Assembly: GCA_003132205.1 (NCBI GenBank)
Contig: PKWY01000037.1
Coordinates: forward strand, 1-61,335
Reading direction: 5' to 3'
Length of the DNA: 61,335 bases
Source: Acidimicrobiaceae bacterium
GTDB lineage: Bacteria > Actinomycetota > Acidimicrobiia > Acidimicrobiales > RAAP-2
Below, in pieces: positions 42,555-52,633 of the stretch. Position 1 is the stretch's first letter; the number at the start of each line of letters is the position of its first letter. Both the position numbers and the translations under genes were made by a program. The notes below the pieces were generated by a model. That model had not been told where the DNA came from, ran no database searches, and worked only from the letters and a program-made list of their open reading frames with translations.

Positions 42555-44212
42555 AGAACGACGATCGCGGCGAGCAGGACTGGCTGGCGTCGGAACTTCT
42601 GGCCAAGGATGCGTCCCGCAGCGCGCTGGGCGACCTTGTTGAGCGATGACCCGTCGCGGTCACCCTCCTTCAATGCCGACTCAATCGCGTCGCGCACGAC
42701 CCTGGTCACCGACTCCAGGAGATCCTTGTCGCTTTCTCCATCGAACCAGCCCCGAGCCGTCAGGCTCACGGGCTGGATGATCACGCCGCGATCGTGGTCT
42801 ATGCCGGCCGATATCTGAAGCACCCCGTACTCGGCGAGCATGCGCCGCTCCTCGAGCGGTCGCTCGTCGAGGTCGCCGGCGCTGCCGTCGATGTAGTGGA
42901 AACCAGCGGGGACCTGGCCGGATCGGCGAATGCCCGATGCGGTCACCTCGACCTGGTCACCGTCTTCGCAGATAAGTATGTGCTTCTCCTTGAGCCCCAT
43001 CGTGAGGGCGAGGTCGGCGTGGTGGACCATGTGGCGGTACTCGCCGTGCACGGGCACGAAATTGCGGGGCCGAACGAGTTGATGGAACGTGCGCAGCTCC
43101 CCTTGGCGCGCGTGGCCTGAGGCGTGAACGGGTTCGTTGCCCGAATGGATCACCTCGGTGCCGGCGCGGTGCAGGTCGTCGATGACCCGTCCGACCGACC
43201 ACTCGTTGCCGGGGATCGGGTGCGAGCTGAGGATGACCGTATCGTCGGCGCCGACCTTGAAGTTGCGCGCGTCGCCGCGTGACAGCTTCGAGAGCGCGGC
43301 GAGCGGCTCACCCTGGCTTCCGGTGCAGATGACGCACACCTCGCCCGGCGCGTAATTGCCCACGTTCTCGATCTCGACGAAATCGGCCGTCTCCACGTGC
43401 AGGAGATGCAGCTTCCTCGCGAGCTTCACGTTCGACTCCATGGAGCGGCCCATCAAGGCGATCTTGCGATGCTGTTCCTTCGCGACATCAATGATCTGCT
43501 GGACCCGGTGGATGTGGCTCGCGAAGCAGGCGACGACGAGACGGCGCTCGGGTCGCTCGAGGAACAGTCGGCGGAGCGCTCCCCCGACCGACCTCTCCGA
43601 AGCGGTGAATCCCGGCTCCTCGGCGTTGGTCGAGTCACAGAGCAGTAGTGCGACACCTTCGTCGCCGATTGCCGCCAGGCGCGAGATATCGGTGCGGCGT
43701 CCGTCGATGGGCGTGAGGTCGAGCTTGAAGTCGCCTGAGTGCACGATGATGCCCACGCTCGTGTGGAACGCCAGCGCGTGCGCGCTCGGCACGGAGTGCG
43801 TGACCGGAATGAACTCGACGTCGAAGGGACCGATGCGTCGCCGTTCCCCGTCGGAGACCTCGATGAACGTGAGGTCCTTGGCGAGCTTCGCTTCGGTGAG
43901 ACGATGGCGTGCGAAGCCGAGGGTCAGCGCCGAGCCGTAGATCGGGACGTTGACGTCCTTCACGAGGTAGCGCAGGGCTCCGGTGTGGTCTTCGTGGCCG
44001 TGGGTGAGCACGATCGCATCAATGCGGTCTCGCCGATCGATGAGCCAACGAAAGTCCGGCAGGATGATGTCGACGCCGTACATATTGGGCTCGGGAAACA
44101 TCAGGCCGGCGTCGACGATGACGATACGGCCGTCCTGCTCGAGCGCCAAGCAGTTTCGGCCGATCTCACCAAGACCGCCGAGAAAGGTGACGCGAACCGT
44201 GTCCTTAGCCAC
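42551..44212 (-). CDS. rnj: Ribonuclease J
   Basis: A 553-residue beta-CASP metallo-beta-lactamase nuclease. The metal site is LTHGHEDHTGAL, with later ligands in THSVPSAHAL, GDFKLD and VHGEYRH, and the beta-CASP segment NEPVHASGHA. It has 5'-3' exonuclease and endonuclease activity in mRNA decay and rRNA maturation. GTG start overlaps the dapA end by 8 bases. The usual actinobacterial order dapA-rnj is kept. Confidence 0.95.
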   Translation of the reverse strand: MAKDTVRVTFLGGLGEIGRNCLALEQDGRIVIVDAGLMFPEPNMYGVDIILPDFRWLIDRRDRIDAIVLTHGHEDHTGALRYLVKDVNVPIYGSALTLGFARHRLTEAKLAKDLTFIEVSDGERRRIGPFDVEFIPVTHSVPSAHALAFHTSVGIIVHSGDFKLDLTPIDGRRTDISRLAAIGDEGVALLLCDSTNAEEPGFTASERSVGGALRRLFLERPERRLVVACFASHIHRVQQIIDVAKEQHRKIALMGRSMESNVKLARKLHLLHVETADFVEIENVGNYAPGEVCVICTGSQGEPLAALSKLSRGDARNFKVGADDTVILSSHPIPGNEWSVGRVIDDLHRAGTEVIHSGNEPVHASGHARQGELRTFHQLVRPRNFVPVHGEYRHMVHHADLALTMGLKEKHILICEDGDQVEVTASGIRRSGQVPAGFHYIDGSAGDLDERPLEERRMLAEYGVLQISAGIDHDRGVIIQPVSLTARGWFDGESDKDLLESVTRVVRDAIESALKEGDRDGSSLNKVAQRAAGRILGQKFRRQPVLLAAIVVL

Positions 44213-45101
44213 GTTGAGCCCGCAGTGAGGTCACGGTGTGCGCTGCCGCTTCATCGAGAGTCTCGTCGCCTGGTCCCAAGGGGAAGCGGCACTGGCCAAC
44301 CGCGAAACCCAGAAAGCGCATGGCGGCCTTGGAGGGCATCGGGTTGGGGTAGGACTCGGTACTTTCGAAAGCGCAGCTCGCGTGCACGCGCTCGTTGAGA
44401 ATGCGGGCCTTGGGCCAGTCGCCCACCTCGACGGAGCGCACGATTCCCGCGAACTCCGGGCCAGCCCAGTGCGCGGCGACCGACACCACTCCGACGCCGC
44501 CGACGGCCATGAATGGAAGCAGGAGCCCGTCGTCGCCGCTGTAGAGATCGAGCTCGTCGCCGAGTACCGCCTTGGTGTGGGCGGCCGATACCAGGTCCGC
44601 CGAGGCGTCCTTCAAGGCGACGATGTTCGAGTGGCCGCGCACGAGATCAATGGTCGTCGACGAGGCGATCTTGCGGCCGGTGCGCGAAGGAATGTCGTAG
44701 AGCATCACCGGCAGTTCCGTACTGTCGGCGACCGCGCCCAGGTGGGCGGCGATGCCGTTCTGGCTGGGTCGCGAGTACGCCGGAGTGGTGGCGAGCACGC
44801 CCGCGACGCCGGTCTTGGCCACTTGACTCGTCAACGCCACCGAGTGGGCGGTGTTGGAGGACGTCGATCCGGCGAGCACGGGCACCGTCACACTCTGGGC
44901 CACGCACGAGAAGAGGCTCAGTTTCTCGTCGTCGGTGAGCGAGGTTCCCTCCCCGGTGGAGCCGGCGATAACGAGGCCGTCGCTCCCCTGCTCGACGAGG
45001 AACTTCGCCAGTTCACCCGCCACGTCGAAATCTATGGATCCGTCGGGTCCGAATGGTGTCACCATGGCCGTAAGAACGGTGCCTAAGCGCGGTGAACCCA
45101 T
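44205..45101 (-). CDS. dapA: 4-hydroxy-tetrahydrodipicolinate synthase
   Basis: A 298-residue TIM-barrel aldolase. It contains VIAGSTGEGTSLT, the YDIPSRTG motif with the proton-relay Tyr, and the Schiff-base Lys in NIVALKDAS. It condenses pyruvate with aspartate semialdehyde, the first step of the DAP pathway. It follows dapB by 57 bases. Confidence 0.95.
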   Translation of the reverse strand: MGSPRLGTVLTAMVTPFGPDGSIDFDVAGELAKFLVEQGSDGLVIAGSTGEGTSLTDDEKLSLFSCVAQSVTVPVLAGSTSSNTAHSVALTSQVAKTGVAGVLATTPAYSRPSQNGIAAHLGAVADSTELPVMLYDIPSRTGRKIASSTTIDLVRGHSNIVALKDASADLVSAAHTKAVLGDELDLYSGDDGLLLPFMAVGGVGVVSVAAHWAGPEFAGIVRSVEVGDWPKARILNERVHASCAFESTESYPNPMPSKAAMRFLGFAVGQCRFPLGPGDETLDEAAAHTVTSLRAQRG

Positions 45102-45158
45102 AGTACGAAGTTACCAGCGATTGACCAACGCGCCGCACCGCCGCACGCCTGCGCTCAA

Positions 45159-45929
45159 CTACGAGACGAAGGAGTCGATGCCGATCGTGAGGCCCGGCGC
45201 TGAGGACACCGCCCGCACGGCGAGCGCGACGCCCTGGACGAAACTCTGGCGGTCGTACGAGTCGTGGCGAATCGTCAAACCTTCACCGGGTCCTCCGAAG
45301 AGGATCTCCTGGTGCGCGACGAGTCCGGGGAGTCGAACCGAGTGGATCATGACGCCGTCGCCGGCGTCGGCGCCGCGCGCGCCAGCGACCGTCTGGCGCA
45401 CCGTGGGATCGACGAGGGGCGCGAGCCCGGCCTTCTTGCGCGCATCGCGAATTGCTCGCGCCGCGGCGAGCGACGTGCCCGAGGGAGCGTCAACCTTCTT
45501 GTCGTGATGAAGTTCGATTACCTCGACGCGATCGAAGTAAGGAGCGGCCATCGCGGCGAATCGCTCGGAGAGAACCGCGCCCAGCGAGAAGTTCGATGCC
45601 ATGATCACGCCCGTCTTGGTGCCCGCGTCTTCGACGGCGCCGCGTTGTTCCTCGCTCAGGCCCGTCGCGCCAATGACGAGGCCGACGCCGTGGCGCGCGC
45701 ACCACCCGGCCGAGCCAACCACGCCCTCGGGATTCGAGAAGTCGACCACCACGTCGACGCTTCCCGGCTCGAGGTCGTCGAGACTGGCCTGATAGATCGC
45801 GCCGAAGCGCTCGCGCGGCTCGTGCACGTCAACCAGCGCAGTCACCGAGAACTCCGAGATCGCGCCCAGGCCCTCGCCCAATGCCTGACCCATTCGCCCG
45901 GCGCCGCCGACGATCACTATGCGTTTCAC
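45159..45929 (-). CDS. dapB: 4-hydroxy-tetrahydrodipicolinate reductase
   Basis: A 256-residue NAD(P)H-dependent reductase: dinucleotide loop VIVGGAGRMGQ, the substrate motif ELHHDKKVDAPSGTS with catalytic His and Lys. It makes tetrahydrodipicolinate, the DapD substrate. GTG start overlaps the stop of the YfhO-like gene (GTGA). Confidence 0.95.
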   Translation of the reverse strand: MKRIVIVGGAGRMGQALGEGLGAISEFSVTALVDVHEPRERFGAIYQASLDDLEPGSVDVVVDFSNPEGVVGSAGWCARHGVGLVIGATGLSEEQRGAVEDAGTKTGVIMASNFSLGAVLSERFAAMAAPYFDRVEVIELHHDKKVDAPSGTSLAAARAIRDARKKAGLAPLVDPTVRQTVAGARGADAGDGVMIHSVRLPGLVAHQEILFGGPGEGLTIRHDSYDRQSFVQGVALAVRAVSSAPGLTIGIDSFVS

Positions 45930-48622
45930 GGATTCACCCTACCTTTTCGCCTTCGGGGAGCCCAGCCCCGCAGGTAGGCCACGGAAGCCAGGAGGCCGAA
46001 GATTCCGAGTGAGGATCCCAGGAGGCCGATGTTGATGTGAGGAGCGTGGTAGTGGAAGTGGACGGTCCAGTCGCCCGCCGGGACGGCGACTTGCTGGATC
46101 AGTCCGGTACGAACGACGTGCAAGGTCTCGCTCGCCCCGGTCTTGTTGTTGACCGCGGTTGCGCGCCAACCCGGGATCCACTCCATCGAACGTTTGATGG
46201 TCGTCGGGTGCGCGCCAACCACGGTCACCCACGAGTCGCCCCACGAGACGTCTCGAATCTTGGTGACGCGTGACGCTGAGGTGTGTGACGCGATCCATGC
46301 GCTTGGTCGAATCGTCGTCGCCCGGAAGTACGCAAGCGTCCCGCTCGTCATCCGCAACCGCCACGCCGGGGACGACACGGCCTGCTGGAAGGCGGTGTCC
46401 AGCTGATACGACGGCTCCGGGTGCCCGCGCAGCCTCAAGGTCGTCGACGTGATCAGCGTCCCGGTCGGCGAGGTGATGACCACGCCCGCGCCCTCTTCGT
46501 GACTCGCGGCGAAGTCGAAGCTCATCGCGGGAGAGCTCTGCAGGGCGAGATCCACACCGAACGGTTTGCCCTTCGAGTTCAGCAACTGCGCGTAGACCCA
46601 TCCCGTCGAAGGCGCCCGGTTGCCGGGACCGACAATGGTGACGGTGTCAACCGGCAGCACGGCGCCGAAGTAGCGATACTGGGTCGTAGAGCGTCGCAGC
46701 GCCACGCAGAGCTGCGGACGTGCCATCGACGGCGTGACGGGCGTGACGAGCTTGTTCATCGACACGACCACCGACGAGAGTCGAAGCTGGTGGTAGATGT
46801 TCCTCGCGAGCTGGCAGCCGTCGAGCCCGTACAGCGGATGAGTGTCGGTGGTGGCGCCGTAGTGCTGGTCGATCAGCGAACCGTACCCCTGGACGCTCGA
46901 AAGCCCCGTGAAGACGTTCATGTTCGCTCCGCCCAGGTTCTCGAAGAGATACTGGTTCGAGCCCGAGGGGCCGACCAGGGCGAATCGACCGACCTCGTCG
47001 AGTTGGGCCACCGCGTTCGCCCTCGATGGTTCGACGTTCACGTGGCCGGCGAGGAATCCGTCCGAACAGAAGACGGCGAAGACGAGGACGTCCGCCACCA
47101 CCAAGAGCGTGATCCAGCGCAGGAGCCGGCGGCTCTTCAGGCCCCACACGAGGCACCAGGCGAAGCCGAGCGCCACCAGCAGATGCAGCACCAGCGTGGG
47201 CCTCTCGTAGTGGGCGAAGGAACCGGCGGTCGTCGACTTTGCCAACCAGTCGATGATCGCGCTGCCGAAGAACAACGAGGCGAACGACAACGCCACGACG
47301 AACAGCGCCGGTGAAACGGTGAGCCACCTGCGCCGCCCGACCAGGCCCGCGCCCGCGTAGTCCCTATCGGCGAGGCGCTGCAGGAACCATCCGAGCAGCA
47401 CCGTCAATCCGAGGTCCACCACGATGATGTTGCGGCTCTGCAGTCGGGTGCTGCCGTAGAGCGGGATGTCCCGGAAGATGTGGCCCAGGGGCGTGAAGCT
47501 GCCCCAAGTGGCGAAGAGGCCCGCGACGATCAGCACGAAGTAGACAATCCAGTCGCGCTCGACGCCGCGCCAGCCCCGGCGGGTGAGGTGGGTCATGTAG
47601 GAGACGAGCGCTACGACAGCGAGGACGCCGACGTAGCCGGTCACCTCGGGCAGGTTGTAGTTGACGAAGTAGCTCGGTTGGTGCAGGATGCCATTGCCAC
47701 CAAAGATGTCGGGGATGAACATCAGGCTTGTCCATCGCACCGCCAGGGAGCCGGCGCCGTACCACTGGTAGGTAAGCCCCGTGCGCTGTGACTGGTTGAT
47801 GAAGTCCCATCCGGGCAGCAGCTGCGCGAGGCCGATAACGGCTCCCCACAGTACGCCCAGCGCGACGCCTCCCAGGTACACGAACCGATTGGACCAGCTC
47901 GAAGGCTGGAAGGAACTGCGAACGAGGACGACCACCGGCCCCGCGATCAAGAGGACGAGTTGCATCTCGGCGATGGCGCGGGGCTCACCCGTGAGCGCCG
48001 TCAGGCCCCAGAGGGCGCCGAGGCCGGTGATGCTCGGCGCCAGGATGCGAAGCCGCCTCGCCCACGAGACGCCTTTCGCGCGTTCCACGGCGCGCGCCAT
48101 GGCGAGCAGCGCGAGCAGCGCCCAGGGCAGGAGCGCGTAGCCCTGGATCACCCCGAGGTGCACCAACTGGCCAATCATGGCCCCGCTGTAGGCGTAGACA
48201 AGTGCAGGCAGCAGTGAGGCGAAGGTGCGAAGCCCGTGCCAGCGCAGCAGCGCGAACATTCCGAGCGCCGCCGCAACGTAGACGGCGATGAGATTAAGCA
48301 CCCACGCCATGATCGCCGGCAACGCGGCAAACAGGGACGTGAGTGGGAAGAACGATCCCGCGTTCATCCCCCCGAGCAGTGGCGTGCCCGAGTCCGCAAG
48401 CGGGTTGAGAAGGGGCAGATGTCCGCTATGGATCTGCTGGCCGGTGAGGACGCGGAGGGGGAAATTCTGGATGAGATTGTCCTGGGCAATGGCCGGGTGG
48501 CCCAAGAGCGCGGGCAGGGCGAAGAGCAGGGTCGGGAGGCCCACGATGAGGGCGAGGGCTCGCCGGTCGCCGGCACTCAGGGGCCGCCACCACCGAGCGA
48601 GTATCTCCGGGGTGGCTTGCAT
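45926..48622 (-). CDS. YfhO-like large membrane protein (GT-C type glycosyltransferase candidate)
   Basis: An 898-residue protein with a dozen or more hydrophobic helices in its first 530 residues, then a large exposed C-terminal region and a last helix (NIGLLGSSLGIFGLLASVAYL) with a basic tail. N-terminal QDNLIQNFPLR followed by the first loop fits the Asp-containing loop of YfhO/GT-C enzymes, which transfer sugars from polyprenyl phosphate outside the membrane. The exact acceptor is unknown. ATG at 48622 with AGGGAAG is chosen because the upstream TTG (48646) lies in the pnp terminator. It is coupled to dapB. Confidence 0.78.
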   Translation of the reverse strand: MQATPEILARWWRPLSAGDRRALALIVGLPTLLFALPALLGHPAIAQDNLIQNFPLRVLTGQQIHSGHLPLLNPLADSGTPLLGGMNAGSFFPLTSLFAALPAIMAWVLNLIAVYVAAALGMFALLRWHGLRTFASLLPALVYAYSGAMIGQLVHLGVIQGYALLPWALLALLAMARAVERAKGVSWARRLRILAPSITGLGALWGLTALTGEPRAIAEMQLVLLIAGPVVVLVRSSFQPSSWSNRFVYLGGVALGVLWGAVIGLAQLLPGWDFINQSQRTGLTYQWYGAGSLAVRWTSLMFIPDIFGGNGILHQPSYFVNYNLPEVTGYVGVLAVVALVSYMTHLTRRGWRGVERDWIVYFVLIVAGLFATWGSFTPLGHIFRDIPLYGSTRLQSRNIIVVDLGLTVLLGWFLQRLADRDYAGAGLVGRRRWLTVSPALFVVALSFASLFFGSAIIDWLAKSTTAGSFAHYERPTLVLHLLVALGFAWCLVWGLKSRRLLRWITLLVVADVLVFAVFCSDGFLAGHVNVEPSRANAVAQLDEVGRFALVGPSGSNQYLFENLGGANMNVFTGLSSVQGYGSLIDQHYGATTDTHPLYGLDGCQLARNIYHQLRLSSVVVSMNKLVTPVTPSMARPQLCVALRRSTTQYRYFGAVLPVDTVTIVGPGNRAPSTGWVYAQLLNSKGKPFGVDLALQSSPAMSFDFAASHEEGAGVVITSPTGTLITSTTLRLRGHPEPSYQLDTAFQQAVSSPAWRLRMTSGTLAYFRATTIRPSAWIASHTSASRVTKIRDVSWGDSWVTVVGAHPTTIKRSMEWIPGWRATAVNNKTGASETLHVVRTGLIQQVAVPAGDWTVHFHYHAPHINIGLLGSSLGIFGLLASVAYLRGWAPRRRKGRVNP

Positions 48623-48644
48623 CTTCCCTACGCTACGAAAAAAC

Positions 48645-48693
48645 AACGAGGCCGTGCCATACAGTCACGAAGACTGCATGGCACGGCCTCGTT
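48645..48693 (-). terminator. Strong Rho-independent terminator after pnp
   Basis: A 16-bp perfect outer stem (48645-48660 with 48678-48693) encloses a second CAGTC/GACTG stem with loop ACGAA. On the minus strand it is followed by GTTTTTTCG. It ends the rpsO-pnp transcript before the YfhO-like gene. Confidence 0.93.
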
Positions 48694-48698
48694 GAGAA

Positions 48699-51191
48699 CT
48701 ATCGACGACGCGGTCGCGGACTGCGACGTCCGCCACCTTCGCCGTCGGAGAACGAAGGGCCGCCAGGACCCAGGTCGCCGATCTCGTCGGCCAATTCGGC
48801 CTCGAAGGCCGCCTCGAAGGACGAATTCGGCTTGCTGCGCGATACGCTCTCGCGCTCAGCGCCGCGGTCGTTTCCTCGGTCGCTGCCGCGGTCGCTGCCA
48901 CGACCACCGCGGTCGTCACGGTCACGACCACCGCGGTCGTCACGGTCACGTGGCGGACGTGGTGAGCGAGGAGCTTCGCTCTCGTCAGTTGCGACGTTGG
49001 CGTACTCCCCGGCGAGTGACAGCGAAACCTTGCCCTGCGGATCAATGTCATCGACCTTCACTTCGAGGGCCTGACCAAGTTCCACAACGTCCTCGACCTG
49101 TCCGATCCGCTTGCCGCCGTTGAGGGGCGACATCTTCGAGATGTGCAGGAGCCCATCGCGTCCGGGCATGATGCTGATGAACGCACCGAACTTGGCGATG
49201 TTGACAACTCGGCCCTGGTAGACCGCGCCAACTTCGGCGGTCGGAGGGTCGAGGATCAACGCGATGCGACGGCGGGCCTCTTCAACGGCCCGGCCATCCT
49301 TCGCGCCGATGGTCACCGTGCCGACAACACCGTCGTCATCAACGGCGATGTCCGCGCCGGTCTCTTGCTGCAGCGTGTTGATGACCTTGCCCTTCGGTCC
49401 GATGACCTCACCGATCTTGTCGATCGGGATCTCCATCGAGACGATCTTCGGCGCAACCGCCGCGACTTCGCTGCGCGGCTCGGGAATCGTGGCCGTAATG
49501 ACGTCAAGGATTGCGAGTCGGGCGACGAGCGCCTGGTGTAGCGCGTTCGAAAGGACATCGGCGGGCAGGCCGTCGATCTTCGTGTCGAGCTGCAAGGCGG
49601 TGACGGCGTCGGCGGTACCGGCGACCTTGAAGTCCATGTCGCCGAATGCGTCTTCGGCTCCGAGGATGTCCGTCAACGTCACGTACTTACCCTCGTCGTA
49701 GACGAGTCCCATCGCGATACCGGCAACGGGCGCCTTGATCGGCACACCGGCCGCCATCAACGAAAGGGTCGATCCGCACACCGACGCCATTGACGTCGAA
49801 CCGTTGGACTGCATGACGTCGGAGACAACGCGCAACGTGTAGGCGAAGTCCTGCTCGCTCGGAAGTACGGGGATGAGCGCGCGCTCGGCCAGCATTCCGT
49901 GGCCGACTTCGCGTCGCTTCGGCGCGCCGACGCGACCGGTCTCGCCCACCGAGTACGGCGGGAAGTTGTAGTGGTGCATGTAGCGGCGGAACTGGTCGGG
50001 GCTGATCGTGTCGAGTTGCTGCTTCATGCGCGGCATGCCGAGCGTCGTCACGTTCACAACCTGGGTCTCGCCGCGCTGGAAGAGCGCCGAGCCGTGGGTC
50101 ATGGGAAAGAGATCGAGTTCGGCCGAGAGCGGACGGATGTCGGTGATGCCGCGTCCGTCGATGCGGACGCCTTCTTCGACGATACGACGACGGACCAGCC
50201 TCTTCGTGATCGACTTCACGGCGGCCTTGATCTCGCTGAGGCGGTCCGGGAACTCGCCCGACAGCTGCTCAATGATCTGGGCGGTCGCGGCGCCGAGCGC
50301 CTCGTTGCGGGCGGTCTTCGCGGTGAAGCTGTTCGCTTCGGCGAGGGCGCTGGCACCGACGGCCTCGACACGGGCCAGGACGTCGTCCTGGTAGTCGTTC
50401 ATCGCCTTGTACTCGATGGTCTTGATCGGACCACGGGCGGCAACGAACTCCTTGACGAGCTCGCGCTGCAGGTTGATCGCCTCACGGATCCAGAGCTTCG
50501 ATGCCTCGAGTCCGGCGGAGAGCACGTCTTCGCTCACCTTGGGCGCGCCGTCGGCGTACATCTCGAACGAGCCAGCGGTTCCGCCGGCTTCGACCATCAT
50601 GATGGCGATCTCTGAGTCCGAGGAGTCGCTCAAGGCGCGCCCGGCGACGACGAGCTCGAATGTGGCAGCGTCACCCTCGGCGTAGGTGGGGTGCGGGGCC
50701 CACTCGCCTTCGGTGGTGTACGCCATGCGCACGGCACCGATGGGACCGTCAAACGGAATGCCCGAGATCATCAAGGCGGCGGAAGCCGCGTTGATCGCGA
50801 GAATGTCGTGCGGGTTCTCCTGGTCAGCGCTGAAGATCGTGCCGACCACTTGGACCTCGTTGCGAAAGCCCTTCGGGAACGAAGGGCGAAGGGGGCGGTC
50901 GATCAGACGGCAGATCAGGATGGCCTGGTCCGAAAGCTTGCCCTCACGGCGAAAGAACGCCCCGGGGATCTTTCCCGCGGCGTACGCGCGCTCTTCAATG
51001 TCGACGGTGAGGGGAAAGAAGTCGACGCCTTCTCGAACGCTTCGAGAGGCGGCGACGGTCGCCAGCAGCATCGTGTCACCAATGCGGGCCACTACGGCTC
51101 CGTCGGCGAGTTGTGCGAGGTGACCAGCTTCAAAACTCAGGGTCTTGTCGGTGCCCGTGATTGGGCTACTTACGCGGATTGCGTCAGTCAT
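48699..51191 (-). CDS. pnp: Polyribonucleotide nucleotidyltransferase (PNPase)
   Basis: An 830-residue 3'-5' phosphorolytic exoribonuclease: two RNase PH domains, a KH domain (IDKIGEVIGPKGKVINTLQQ) and an S1 domain (GAVYQGRVVNIAKFGAFISI). The first RNase PH domain has FFRREGK, the second has the GSSLFQRGETQ-type motif HGSALFQRGETQ and the catalytic Asp in FGDMDFKVAG. An additional 90-residue tail is rich in Arg, Gly and Asp (RDDRGGRDRDDRGGRGSD), possibly an RNA-binding or phase-separating tail. It follows rpsO. Confidence 0.96.
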   Translation of the reverse strand: MTDAIRVSSPITGTDKTLSFEAGHLAQLADGAVVARIGDTMLLATVAASRSVREGVDFFPLTVDIEERAYAAGKIPGAFFRREGKLSDQAILICRLIDRPLRPSFPKGFRNEVQVVGTIFSADQENPHDILAINAASAALMISGIPFDGPIGAVRMAYTTEGEWAPHPTYAEGDAATFELVVAGRALSDSSDSEIAIMMVEAGGTAGSFEMYADGAPKVSEDVLSAGLEASKLWIREAINLQRELVKEFVAARGPIKTIEYKAMNDYQDDVLARVEAVGASALAEANSFTAKTARNEALGAATAQIIEQLSGEFPDRLSEIKAAVKSITKRLVRRRIVEEGVRIDGRGITDIRPLSAELDLFPMTHGSALFQRGETQVVNVTTLGMPRMKQQLDTISPDQFRRYMHHYNFPPYSVGETGRVGAPKRREVGHGMLAERALIPVLPSEQDFAYTLRVVSDVMQSNGSTSMASVCGSTLSLMAAGVPIKAPVAGIAMGLVYDEGKYVTLTDILGAEDAFGDMDFKVAGTADAVTALQLDTKIDGLPADVLSNALHQALVARLAILDVITATIPEPRSEVAAVAPKIVSMEIPIDKIGEVIGPKGKVINTLQQETGADIAVDDDGVVGTVTIGAKDGRAVEEARRRIALILDPPTAEVGAVYQGRVVNIAKFGAFISIMPGRDGLLHISKMSPLNGGKRIGQVEDVVELGQALEVKVDDIDPQGKVSLSLAGEYANVATDESEAPRSPRPPRDRDDRGGRDRDDRGGRGSDRGSDRGNDRGAERESVSRSKPNSSFEAAFEAELADEIGDLGPGGPSFSDGEGGGRRSPRPRRR
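48901..48948. repeat. 24-bp exact tandem duplication in the pnp tail
   Basis: Bases 48901-48924 are repeated without change at 48925-48948; the unit starts CGACCACCGCGGTCG and encodes Arg/Asp/Gly residues of the disordered PNPase tail. Copy number may vary between strains. Confidence 0.9.
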
Positions 51192-51328
51192 GGATTTGCT
51201 CCTTATGCGGTTAGCAACACTCCGCCCGGATCCCAGTGGGCAACCTTCGCAAAGTGCGACTGTTCTCCACTGGCCTCCGAGGCCTCGGATATGTTGAACA
51301 CGTCGACGGCGTCGACGTGCATTCTCGG

Positions 51329-51586
51329 CTAGCGACGAATGCCGAGACGACCGATCAAAGCGCGATAGCGCTCGACATTGCCACGCTGCACGTAATCGAG
51401 CAGACGGCGACGTTGGCCAATGAGCTTCATGAGTCCACGCCGGGTGTGATGATCACCCTTGTGAACCTTGAGGTGCTCTGTGAGGTGCGAGATCCGGTCA
51501 GTCAAGATCGCGATCTGAACCTCGGGCGAGCCCGTGTCCGTTGCGTGAGCTTGAAAGTCCTTGATGATCTGCTGCTTCTCAGCCAT
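51329..51586 (-). CDS. rpsO: 30S ribosomal protein S15
   Basis: An 85-residue four-helix protein of the 30S platform; [23 protein letters not shown] and [21 protein letters not shown] are the family hallmarks that contact 16S rRNA helices 20-22. Located between ribF and pnp as in most bacteria. Confidence 0.97.
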   Translation of the reverse strand: MAEKQQIIKDFQAHATDTGSPEVQIAILTDRISHLTEHLKVHKGDHHTRRGLMKLIGQRRRLLDYVQRGNVERYRALIGRLGIRR

Positions 51587-51669
51587 AACGTATTTGCCTT
51601 ATGAGTCGGGGGTCCCGTTGCAAGCCGCCCACTTGACGACCCACACGATCAGCGTCGCTGACCGAACTT

Positions 51670-52623
51670 CTATCCTAGCAGTTTGAAGGCCTCAGGCGTA
51701 AACTTCTCGTAAATTTCAAGAGTCTTGGCCACATCGCGCCCGATTTGGGCCACCAGCTCGTCCACGCCGTCAAACGCCAACTCGCCGCGCAGGTGGGTCA
51801 AGAAGGCGACATCCATCACCCGTTCGTAGAGGTCGCCGCTGAAGCCGGGAACGTGCACTTCAACCAGTGTCGCCCCCTCGTCGTAGAACTGGGGCCGCGT
51901 ACCCACCGAGATCGCCGCGGGCGACCAATGGGCGTCCGGCGTGCGGACGGCTCCCGCGTAGATGCCGAGGCCGGGCAGGACCTGGCGCGAGCCGACACTC
52001 AGATTGGCGGTCCGATAGCCGAGATCACGTCCACGCGCGTCGCCGTGGACAACGGTTCCGCGCAGGCTGAACGGGCGCCCGAGGGTCGCGTTGGCCTTGG
52101 CGAGGTCCCCGCCCTGAAGCGCTTGGCGAACTTGGCTTGAACTCCAGCGGTGGCCGTCGCCGAAGATGGGCGCGGGGTGGACGCTGAACCCGCTGCTCTC
52201 ACCTTCGAGGCGCAACAGTTCCACGTCGCCGTCGCGGTTGTGCCCGAAATGGAAGTCCTCGCCCACGATCACGTGCCTCGTCTTCAGCTCGTGCACGAGC
52301 ACCCGGCTGACGAACGAGGGCGCGCTCTCGCGGGCCAACTGCTCATCGAAGTCGAGGATGCGAACCTGATCGACGCCCAATAGTGCGAGCCCCTCGAGGC
52401 GCTGCTCCAAGGTCGCGATCTGCAGTGGCGCTCGCTCGGGCGCGAGGATCAACGCGGGATGGGGGTCGAACGTGACAACCGTGGAGCGCACCTTATGGCG
52501 CTTCGCCACTTGGCAGAGCCGGTCGATCACCTTCTGATGACCAAGGTGCAGCCCGTCAAACACGCCAATCGCCACCGCGCTCGGTTCACTCGACTCGCGA
52601 GAATCATCACGCAGGATAATCAT
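51670..52623 (-). CDS. ribF: Bifunctional riboflavin kinase/FAD synthetase
   Basis: A 317-residue enzyme that makes FMN and FAD. The N-terminal adenylyltransferase half has GVFDGLHLGHQKVI and a SSSQVRQAL motif; the C-terminal kinase half has GRDLGYRTANL and LVEVHVPGFSGDLY. It lies 10 bases after truB. Confidence 0.95.
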   Translation of the reverse strand: MIILRDDSRESSEPSAVAIGVFDGLHLGHQKVIDRLCQVAKRHKVRSTVVTFDPHPALILAPERAPLQIATLEQRLEGLALLGVDQVRILDFDEQLARESAPSFVSRVLVHELKTRHVIVGEDFHFGHNRDGDVELLRLEGESSGFSVHPAPIFGDGHRWSSSQVRQALQGGDLAKANATLGRPFSLRGTVVHGDARGRDLGYRTANLSVGSRQVLPGLGIYAGAVRTPDAHWSPAAISVGTRPQFYDEGATLVEVHVPGFSGDLYERVMDVAFLTHLRGELAFDGVDELVAQIGRDVAKTLEIYEKFTPEAFKLLG

Positions 52624-52633
52624 CGTCCTCTAC

